NCBI GenBank assembly: GCA_947168085.1
Contig: CAMVKM010000006.1
Span: forward strand, 1 to 34,062
Source of the DNA: an uncultured Clostridia bacterium
Lineage (GTDB): Bacteria > Bacillota > Clostridia > Christensenellales > UBA1242
Direction: 5' to 3'
Length of the DNA: 34,062 nucleotides
Below, in pieces: positions 26,387-34,062 of this stretch (position 1 is its first letter; every line of letters starts with the position of its first letter). The position numbers were made by a program, and so were the translations under genes. Below the pieces are notes generated by a model. That model was given only the letters and a program-made list of their open reading frames with translations, did not search any database and was not told the origin of the DNA.

Positions 26387-26660
26387 AATTCACCTCTTTT
26401 TGTGAAATTCCCAAAATTTTGCCAACAATCATCATTTGAGTGTTGTCAATGTTTTTTAACTCAAAATTTTGCCCATAAACAAAAATTTTTTGTTTTTTTT
26501 GGCTTAAAACAATTTTAACATTTGAAAAAAAGTCGATTTCAAACTTGCCTTGAATTAAAAGTGCATTAAAACCTAAAAGTGTAAGTGAAAAAGAAGCAAA
26601 AGTTTGGTTTTGTTTTAATGTTTTTAAAAATTCATCAAAAAACATAAATTTCCCCTTCAA
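26379..26660 (-). CDS. yqfC: YabP/YqfC-family sporulation protein
   Basis: ~93 aa, LLGFNALLIQGKFEIDFFSNVKIVLSQKKQKIFVYGQNFELKNIDNTQMMIVGKILGISQ; coupled to yqfD. Confidence 0.75.
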   Translation of the reverse strand: MKGKFMFFDEFLKTLKQNQTFASFSLTLLGFNALLIQGKFEIDFFSNVKIVLSQKKQKIFVYGQNFELKNIDNTQMMIVGKILGISQKEVNFE

Positions 26661-26756
26661 AAATTCTATGCTTATGCTATGATAGTTATGAAAAAACTTG
26701 ACTTTTTTGGATGTGTGTGCTAAAATTTTCTTAAAGTTTTAAGAAGAGGTGATGTT

Positions 26757-26975
26757 GTGTTTAAACAAGAAAATGAAAAAATTGTGGAAAATGCCAATGA
26801 GTTTAACAAATTAAAAAAACATGCTAAACAAAAACAATTGGCAAAGAAAAATTGTTGTAAGCAAAAACAATATGATTACGATAGTGTTGATGTTAATGAA
26901 ATTAGAAAAAAAGTGTATGAAAGCACGGCGGCAAGAGATTGTGTTGATGCAGAATCATTTTTGGCAAAAAAATAG
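26757..26975 (+). CDS. Small Lys-rich hypothetical protein (GTG start)
   Basis: Preceded by AAGAGGTGAT; open frame followed closely by the next small gene. Confidence 0.6.
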   Translation: MFKQENEKIVENANEFNKLKKHAKQKQLAKKNCCKQKQYDYDSVDVNEIRKKVYESTAARDCVDAESFLAKK

Positions 26976-26995
26976 AAAAAAGGAAAGAACAAACA

Positions 26996-27259
26996 ATGAA
27001 AGAAAAACAAAAATTTGAAATTTTAAAAAAAGAAATGATAAAATTTTTCCACGAAGTGGAAGATATTGAAAAATTAGAAGATTACTTTGAAGAACTTGAA
27101 AGCGCAAAAGACAAAGTTGTTGCTGAAAAAAAAGAAAGCAAATTAACAGCTGAAGATTTGAGAGCAAAAGAAAAGCGAAAACAAATGAGAGAGATTTTGC
27201 AAAACGAACTGGAACATCAAAAAATGCAACAAGCAGCTAAGCAAGGAAGATATTTTTAA
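26996..27259 (+). CDS. Small coiled-coil hypothetical protein
   Basis: ATG after AAAAAGGAAAG; helical charged sequence; terminator after stop. Confidence 0.65.
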   Translation: MKEKQKFEILKKEMIKFFHEVEDIEKLEDYFEELESAKDKVVAEKKESKLTAEDLRAKEKRKQMREILQNELEHQKMQQAAKQGRYF

Positions 27260-27290
27260 AAAAACAATGTAAAATTACATTGTTTTTTGT
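27258..27290. terminator. Terminator hairpin between convergent genes
   Basis: AAAAAAACAATGTAAAATTACATTGTTTTTTG. Confidence 0.75.
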
Positions 27291-27293
27291 TTT

Positions 27294-28130
27294 TTATGGA
27301 AAAACAATTTCTTGATTTAGTTGGTCAAAAGAAATTGTTAGTTTTGAAGTACATTCCAGTCCACCCAAAATTGAATATTCAACCATGTAAACATCATCAA
27401 AAGTGGCTGAAATTGGCTCAAAGTTTTGGTTCATTACAACTGTTAGTGTGCATGAACTAAAAGCGGGAACTGTGGACAAATTTCCCATTTTAGCCATGTT
27501 TATACGATAACCAATCGTTGCTTTTTCTGTGTCAAGTTTGTATTTGTACTTGTAGTTGTTGTTAGACACTTCAACCAGTTCAGATTCTAAAATTGTTTCA
27601 TCATTAAGCAAATAGTTTGAAATGTTTCTAAAATCAACACCAAATTCCTGCAAATAATCTTTTAATGTGTTAAAGTGTGTTGCCTGATTGCTCCAAATGT
27701 CATTTTTAACATCAGTTGCGTCAAACACATTAACTTCATTGGTTGGTTCTATGTAAATTTTTTTGCCAACATTAACAAATGCTGATGTTGATTTTGAAAC
27801 GTACAAAGCTCTGCCATTTTGATAAAATTTTTCTCCAGAAACATTTTGCTTGTAAAGGCCACCAAGGGCCACAACTTCACCTGATACAATTGCATGATAA
27901 CTTAATTTGTCCATTTTTCCAGATAAGATAAACAAGCTTTCATTTGGACTGCAGCTTGCAATTGGTTTTGTGTCATCATCAATAATTTGCTCTTCACCTT
28001 CTTGGTCTCTGTCAATGTCTTCCGGTCTTTGTCCTTTAAAACCAAATGCTTGCAAACAAAAAAATGTTATTGATGTTGCAGCAATTAAAAAAGCAACTAA
28101 AACAATTGTAATCTTTAACCATTTTGCCAT
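27294..28130 (-). CDS. Membrane-anchored extracytoplasmic hypothetical protein
   Basis: ATG 28130 after AAGGAAAAAA; single N-terminal TM MAKWLKITIVLVAFLIAATSITFFCL then an acidic linker and beta-rich domain. Confidence 0.7.
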   Translation of the reverse strand: MAKWLKITIVLVAFLIAATSITFFCLQAFGFKGQRPEDIDRDQEGEEQIIDDDTKPIASCSPNESLFILSGKMDKLSYHAIVSGEVVALGGLYKQNVSGEKFYQNGRALYVSKSTSAFVNVGKKIYIEPTNEVNVFDATDVKNDIWSNQATHFNTLKDYLQEFGVDFRNISNYLLNDETILESELVEVSNNNYKYKYKLDTEKATIGYRINMAKMGNLSTVPAFSSCTLTVVMNQNFEPISATFDDVYMVEYSILGGLECTSKLTISFDQLNQEIVFP

Positions 28131-28262
28131 AAAGTTTTTTCCTTTTGTTTTATTATAACACAAAACAAAAAATAAGTGTAGTGTTTAAAACAATTTTTTA
28201 TTTTATTTTTAAAAAACAAAAAAATAACGCGAATTTCACGTTATTTTTTAAATTTTTGATGT

Positions 28263-30680
28263 TTATTTTTGCAAAGCATCAAAATCAATTTCAATTTCAA
28301 TGTTTTTGTCGCCATCAGCGTAAATGATTTCATTTGCACCACAAACAGCTTTTATGTCAATTTCGGCAAGTTTGATGTTTTGATCATAACCAACAAGTTT
28401 AAGCATTTTTAGTGGTGCGGAAAGTTTTACGCTGTTTTTAGATTTAAAGCCACGAACAGCAGACACAATTTGAACAACTTCTTTTCCAAACTTTGAAAGT
28501 TCTTCATCTGGTTCACCTTCAAGTTTTAAATAACCTGATGTGTGAATTGATTTGTCGCCAGAATCTTTTGCAAAAGCTTGCATAAAAATTTCTTCTGTAA
28601 TGTGAGGCATGTAAATTGAAAAATATTTAAGCATTGCTTTTAAAACTGTGCTTGCTGCCCATTGAGCACTTTGTTTGGCTTCATTTCCATAAATTTCTGG
28701 TTTGTAAAGTCTGTTTTTTGCAATTTCAATGTAGTTGTCGCAGAAATTCCAAAAAAGTTTTTCTATTTCTTTAAGTGCTGAACCCATTTCATATTTGTTC
28801 ATGTATTTTTCAAAAGCTTTTTGTGTGATTTTAAGTTCGTTTAAAATCCATTTGTCCATAATTTCAAGGTGATGTGGCTCTGTTAAAGGTGCATTTTCAA
28901 GGAAAGACACAACAAAACGTGAACCATTCCAAAGTTTTTGAATAAGTTTTGAAGCGTTAACAAATTGTTCTTGAGCAAGAACAGTGTCAACACCAATTGA
29001 AATGTTGCTTGCCCAATATCTTGCAACGTCGGCAGATTTTGTTTTGATAAGGTCTTGTGGCGATTGTTTTTCGTTGCCCTTGCTTTTTGAGATTTTGTCA
29101 CCTTTTTCATCAACTGCGTAACCAGAAATCAAAACATCAGTCCAAGGAAGTTTGCCAAACTGATACAAACTTTTTGTGATGGTGTAAAAGTCCCAAACAC
29201 GAATGTTGTCGTGAGCATTTGGTCGCAAACTCATTGGAAGGTTTTTGTCGCTTAAACCTTGCTTAAAGAAAAGGTTCATTGAAATTTGTGGGGTGAGTGA
29301 TGATGTTGCCCATGTGTCCATAACATCAGTTTCAGGAATAAATTCATTGCACCCACACTCACAAGCGCTGGTTGGGGTTGTGGTTGTTGGGTCAACAGGA
29401 AGGTCTTTTAAATCTGCAAACTTAATTTTTCCACATTGTTTGCAATACCAAACAGGAAAAGGCACTCCAAAAAAGTTTTGACGAGAAATGCACCAATCCC
29501 ATTTTAGGCCTTGTGTCCAATTCAAAAATCTTTTTTGCATTGTGCTTGGATACCAATTGCATTCCAAACCTTTTTGATAAATTTCGTCTTTATGAGACAA
29601 AAGGTCAATGAACCACTGTGGGTTTGAAAGAATTTCAATGTCATGGCCACAACGTTCATGTGTTGCAACAAGGTGAGTGATGTTTTCTTGTTTAAACAAA
29701 AGGTTTTCTTCCTTAAGTTTTTCAATTATTGCTGCTCTTGCGTCTTTAACTTTTAGTCCTTCCAAAAATCCAGCAAGCTGTGTCATTTTTCCATTTTTGC
29801 CAATTGCTTCCAAAACTGGAAGGTTAAATGTTTTTTGCCAACTAGAGTCTGCTTCATCTCCAAAAGTGCAGCACATAACAACCCCAGTTCCTTTGTCCAT
29901 TTGTGCTTCCTCGTTTGCAAGGATTGGAACTTGTTTGTTGTAGATTGGGCTGATTGCTGTTTTGCCAATAAAATCTTTGTGTTTTGGGTCATTTGGATTA
30001 ACAAACACACAAACACAAGCAGACAAAAGTTCTGGTCTTGTTGTTGCAACTTCAAGTTTTTGCTCGCTGCCTTCAATTCCAAAGTAAATGTAGTTCATCA
30101 AACTTTCGGTTTCTTTTGGGTCAACTTCACTTGAAGCAATTGCTGTTCGGCATTCTGGGCACCACAAAGTTGCGGCTTTTCTTCTTGAAACATAACCTTT
30201 TTCAAAGAGTTCCAAAAATGATTGCTGGCTAATTTTTTGTGATTCCTTTGAAATTGTGGTGTAGTAGTTGTCTAGTTCACAAGAAAATCCAAGACTGTTA
30301 AAAAGATTTGCGTAAATTGGTTGAATGTTTTCCATTTCGGTTAAAACTTTTTGAGTTAGTTCTTCTCGTGAGGTTGTGTCTGGGTGAAGATTGTATTTTT
30401 TTTGAACGTATCTTCCACTTGGAAGTCCATTGTTGTCAAAACCCATTGGAAAGTAAACATCAAATCCACTCATGCGTTTGTGTCTTGCAATTACATCAAT
30501 TTGTGTGTAACTAAACATGTGTCCTGTGTGAAGGTTTGGGCCACTGATTGTTGGTGGTGGTGTGTCGATTAAATATTTTGGTCTGCCATCTTTTGGCTCA
30601 AATTTAAAAATGCCATTTTCTTTCCAGTAATCTTGCCATTTTTTTTCTGTTAATGTAAAATCATATTTTCCGTCTAACAT
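28263..30680 (-). CDS. valS: Valyl-tRNA synthetase, archaeal/rickettsial type
   Basis: [64 protein letters not shown]; no C-terminal coiled-coil arm. Confidence 0.88.
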   Translation of the reverse strand: [805 protein letters not shown]

Positions 30681-30790
30681 GTTTTTTGTCCTTTTTGTTT
30701 TCTATAATAACATAAGTTTAACAAAAATTTAAAGAAAAGTCAAATTTTAATCAAAAAAGTTTTTAAAAAAACAAAAAAAGAATGAAATAA

Positions 30791-31318
30791 TCATTCTTTT
30801 TCAGTTTGCTGTTTTTTTGTTTTGCTTTTTGTTTTCTTTGATTTTTCTTGTTCATTAGAAAAAGAAATTTGTTCAAGCATGCCTTGTTTTTCGATGAGCC
30901 CTTTTTGTCTAAGGACAAGATACGTGATTATGATGCTAGAAACAAGCAAAACATAAAGAATTGCTCCAAAAGTTACAAATCCTGCACTTGCGGAAGCAAA
31001 CACAAAAACAAAAATGGTTGCAATACCAAAACTAAACATCAAAAACTCGAAAATTGCTTGCATGCGCCATGAGCCAACTTGAAGTTCTGCCCCTTTGCCA
31101 TTACCGCAAATTCCCCAAATTGAAAGAACAATCATTAAAAAAATTAAAAGTAAACTAAAAATCATAAAAATTGCAGACAAAACAAACCAAATGTTGTGCC
31201 AGTGGGTGATTAGTCCATAGCCTGTTGCTGAGCCAAAATTCCACCCCAAAACCAAAAGCGCGCAAAAGTTAAGAAAAAGTCCAATCCAAAAAGGTAAAAC
31301 ACTTTTTAAATTTATCAT
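30791..31318 (-). CDS. Four-TM integral membrane protein
   Basis: Hydrophobic segments and Lys-rich C-terminus; SD AAAGGAG upstream. Confidence 0.6.
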   Translation of the reverse strand: MINLKSVLPFWIGLFLNFCALLVLGWNFGSATGYGLITHWHNIWFVLSAIFMIFSLLLIFLMIVLSIWGICGNGKGAELQVGSWRMQAIFEFLMFSFGIATIFVFVFASASAGFVTFGAILYVLLVSSIIITYLVLRQKGLIEKQGMLEQISFSNEQEKSKKTKSKTKKQQTEKE

Positions 31319-31554
31319 AAAATCTCCTTTTAAACAAAAGTAGTATATACAAAAATTTTAAAAAAAGTCAAAAAATTGCAAAAAAAGTGAAAATTATAAC
31401 AATTTTTTTAAAAGTTTTCCACTTTTTCACATTTTGTTTTCAATTTTTGTATTTTAATTTAACATTTTGTTTAAAACATTTGTTGACTTTTTTTTGTGTT
31501 TAAGATATAATAATTTTTGTTTTAAAAACAAGGCTTTTTTACTGAATTATTTTT

Positions 31555-31629
31555 GTCCTTATGGTGTAATGGATAGCACAACGGTCTTCGGAACCGTTAG
31601 TGAGGGTTCGAATCCTTCTAGGGACGCCA
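31555..31629 (+). tRNA. tRNA-Arg (UCG), CCA encoded
   Basis: GTCCTTATGGTGTAATGGATAGCACAACGGTCTTCGGAACCGTTAGTGAGGGTTCGAATCCTTCTAGGGACGCCA; loop CTTCGGA. Confidence 0.93.
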
Positions 31630-31637
31630 AAACAAAA

Positions 31638-31666
31638 AACTGAACTTTAGTGTTCAGCTTTTTTTA
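31638..31666 (+). terminator. Terminator of tRNA-Arg
   Basis: CTGAACTTTAGTGTTCAGCTTTTTTT. Confidence 0.8.
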
Positions 31667-31857
31667 AAATATTTTCTTTTTTTTAGTTTTTGTAAATGAA
31701 TTTTTGTGATTTACAAAAGAACCTCAACAAATTCTTGTTCATTTTACATTATAACACATGCTGAGATATTTTTGATACTTTCTTTAAATTGGGTATTGCA
31801 ATTTTTGTGTTTTTGTGATACAATTTTTTTATAACAAACAAAAGGAAGTAAAAAATT

Positions 31858-32040
31858 ATGGAAGAGACATTTCAAGAAAAACAAGCAATTTTAAATGCAG
31901 TTAAAAATGAAAAAATTGTGCAAAATTATCAAGAATCTGAAAGCATAATCAAATATTTTCAAGAGGTTGAAAAAGCTAAAAAAGAGCTTAAAAAAACTCA
32001 TCCAGAAATTCCAGAACAAGAACTTGACCTTTATCTTTAA
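31858..32040 (+). CDS. Small helical hypothetical protein (60 aa)
   Basis: SD AAAGGAAG upstream of ATG; terminator directly downstream. Confidence 0.65.
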   Translation: MEETFQEKQAILNAVKNEKIVQNYQESESIIKYFQEVEKAKKELKKTHPEIPEQELDLYL

Positions 32041-32041
32041 A

Positions 32042-32071
32042 AAAACAGCGTAAATCAACGCTGTTTTTTAT
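32042..32071 (+). terminator. Rho-independent terminator
   Basis: AACAGCGTAAATCAACGCTGTTTTTTA. Confidence 0.8.
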
Positions 32072-32166
32072 TTTTTCTAAAAAAGCAAAAAAACTTTTAA
32101 AACTCTGTTTACAATAACAATTTTTTATGATATAATCAATACATTGATTATTTTTAGGGGAACGAA

Positions 32167-34005
32167 ATGGAACAAGAAAAAATTAGAAACATAGCAATTA
32201 TTGCGCATGTTGACCACGGGAAAACAAGCCTTGTTAATGAACTTTTGAAACAGGGTGGAGTTTTTAGAGAAAATCAAGAAGTTTTGGACAGAGTTATGGA
32301 CTCAAACGACCTTGAACGTGAAAAGGGAATTACAATCTTAGCAAAAAACGCAGCAATTCACTACAAAGACTACAAAATCAATGTGATAGACACACCAGGA
32401 CATGCCGATTTTGGGGGAGAAGTTGAAAGAGCACTTAAAATGGTTGATGGAGTTTTGCTTGTTGTTGATGCTTTTGAAGGACCGATGCCGCAAACAAGAT
32501 TTGTTTTGGAAAAAGCTTTGGCGTTAAATTTGAAAGTTATTGTTGTTATTAACAAAATTGACCGTCCAGACACAAGAATTTTGGAGGTTGAAGACGAAGT
32601 TTTGGAACTTTTGTTTGATTTGAATGCAAATGAAGAGCAACTTAACAGTCCAATAATTTACGCAAGTGCAAGGCTTGGAGTTGCTTCAAAAAATCGAGAT
32701 GAAAAAGGCAGCAACATGGTGCCACTTTTTGAGGAAATTATTAACCACATAACACCGCCAAGTGGAGACAGACAAAAACCACTTCAAATGATTGTTTCAA
32801 ACACAGAACACAACGACTTTTTGGGTAAACTTGCTGTTGGAAAAATTGAAAATGGAAAAATTGAAGTTGGACAAACTGTTGCTGTAACAAACTTTTATCA
32901 CCAAGATGATGTTAAAAAACTTAGAGTTCAACAACTTTTTTGTTTTGATGGAATGAAAAAGACGGAAGTTAAAGAAGCAAGTGCTGGTGACATTGTTTGT
33001 GTTGCGGGTTTAATGGACATTATGATTGGAGACACAATTTGTGACCCAGAAAATGTGGAGGCGCTTGAATTTGTTAAAATTAGTGAGCCAAGTGTGGAAA
33101 TGACCTTTATGGTTAACGACAGCCCTTTTGCGGGGACTGAAGGAAAGTTTGTAACTTCAAGACACCTTAGAGACAGACTTTACAAAGAAACAGTAAAAGA
33201 TTTGTCATTAAGAGTTGAAGACACACAAAGCACAGATGCTTTTGCTGTTCGCGGAAGGGGAGAAATGCACCTTGCAATTTTGATTGAAAACATGAGACGT
33301 GAAGGTTTTGAATTTCAAGTTTCAATGCCAAAAGTTTTAATAAAATATGATGAAAATGGCAAAAAAATGGAACCAATAGACAGACTTACTGTTGATGTTC
33401 CTGAAGATTGCGTTGGCAGTGTTATGAGCAAACTTGGAGCCAGAAAAGCAGAACTTGTGTCTATGAAACAACAAGGCTCTAGAACAAGACTTGAATTTTT
33501 AATTCCAAGCCGTGGACTTTTTGGATACAAATCAGAACTTTTAACAGACACTCGTGGTGAGGGAATTATGAGCAGTGTTTTTGAAAAGTATGATTATTTT
33601 AAAGGAGACATTGAACGCAGAAATTGTGGGGCACTTGTTGCTCATGAAAAAGGTGAATGTGTTGCGTTTGGTCTTGCAAATGCACAAGAGCGCGGAACAC
33701 TTTTTGTTACAACAGGTGACAAGGTTTATGGTGGAATGATTGTGGGAGAAAATCCAAAAGGAAATGACCTTGTTATTAATGTTTGCAAACGAAAACAATT
33801 AACAAACATGCGTTCTGCTGCGGCTGATGATGCAATTAGGCTTACTCCAGCAAAACAAATGAGTTTAGAAAAATGTATTGAATTTTTAAATGATGACGAA
33901 CTTTTGGAAGTTACCCCAAAAAGCATTCGCTTAAGAAAAATCATCCTTGATCACGACAAAAGACAAATCACAAAATATCGTGAAAAATTAAATAACCAAA
34001 ACTAA
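32167..34005 (+). CDS. typA: Translational GTPase TypA/BipA
   Basis: IAIIAHVDHGKTSLVNELLKQGG, DTPGHADFGGEVERAL, NKIDRPDTR, C-terminal YKSELLTDTRGEGIMSSVF. Confidence 0.97.
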   Translation: MEQEKIRNIAIIAHVDHGKTSLVNELLKQGGVFRENQEVLDRVMDSNDLEREKGITILAKNAAIHYKDYKINVIDTPGHADFGGEVERALKMVDGVLLVVDAFEGPMPQTRFVLEKALALNLKVIVVINKIDRPDTRILEVEDEVLELLFDLNANEEQLNSPIIYASARLGVASKNRDEKGSNMVPLFEEIINHITPPSGDRQKPLQMIVSNTEHNDFLGKLAVGKIENGKIEVGQTVAVTNFYHQDDVKKLRVQQLFCFDGMKKTEVKEASAGDIVCVAGLMDIMIGDTICDPENVEALEFVKISEPSVEMTFMVNDSPFAGTEGKFVTSRHLRDRLYKETVKDLSLRVEDTQSTDAFAVRGRGEMHLAILIENMRREGFEFQVSMPKVLIKYDENGKKMEPIDRLTVDVPEDCVGSVMSKLGARKAELVSMKQQGSRTRLEFLIPSRGLFGYKSELLTDTRGEGIMSSVFEKYDYFKGDIERRNCGALVAHEKGECVAFGLANAQERGTLFVTTGDKVYGGMIVGENPKGNDLVINVCKRKQLTNMRSAAADDAIRLTPAKQMSLEKCIEFLNDDELLEVTPKSIRLRKIILDHDKRQITKYREKLNNQN

Positions 34006-34062
34006 AAAACACACAAATTCATTAATTTTTGATACTTGCATTATATAACAAAAAAGGCTCTA

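Noticed and set aside
1-34062. Prophage, transposon or defence island
   Set aside because: No transposase, integrase, phage structural or defence-associated nuclease genes were recognised

Overview
Most of the window (about 580 to the end) is one stretch of a low-GC, Firmicutes-like bacterial genome, probably from an uncultured Clostridia/Bacilli-type lineage. It is gene dense and coded with standard bacterial signals. The first ~550 bp look eukaryotic: an ATG exon encoding the PWWP motif (VWVKLKGYPWWPGI), a 54-nt GTAAGT...TAG intron, and an in-frame second exon that continues the PWWP fold. This is fused to bacterial sequence in an A-rich stretch, so the contig start is most likely a chimeric join. 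The bacterial part carries: (1) an ATGA-coupled operon of a SipW-type signal peptidase and two EAL-domain proteins, one with catalytic residues intact and one degenerate; (2) an accessory segment with FNT-family and other membrane proteins, two adjacent divergent beta-sandwich paralogs, a transglutaminase/papain-like candidate, and galU followed by a frameshifted orphan GlmU-type beta-helix domain; (3) a tRNA-Leu(CAA) trailed by two ~217-bp direct repeats, each carrying the tRNA 3' end and a terminator hairpin; (4) a large lineage-specific protein with a Gly/Lys-rich disordered linker; (5) a compact minus-strand housekeeping cluster yqfC-yqfD-ybeY-[sORF]-era-yqzL-recO-dnaG-rpoD-trmK-zinc-ribbon; (6) an archaeal/rickettsial-type valS, tRNA-Arg(UCG) and typA. 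All calls come from reading motifs by eye; no database search was run.
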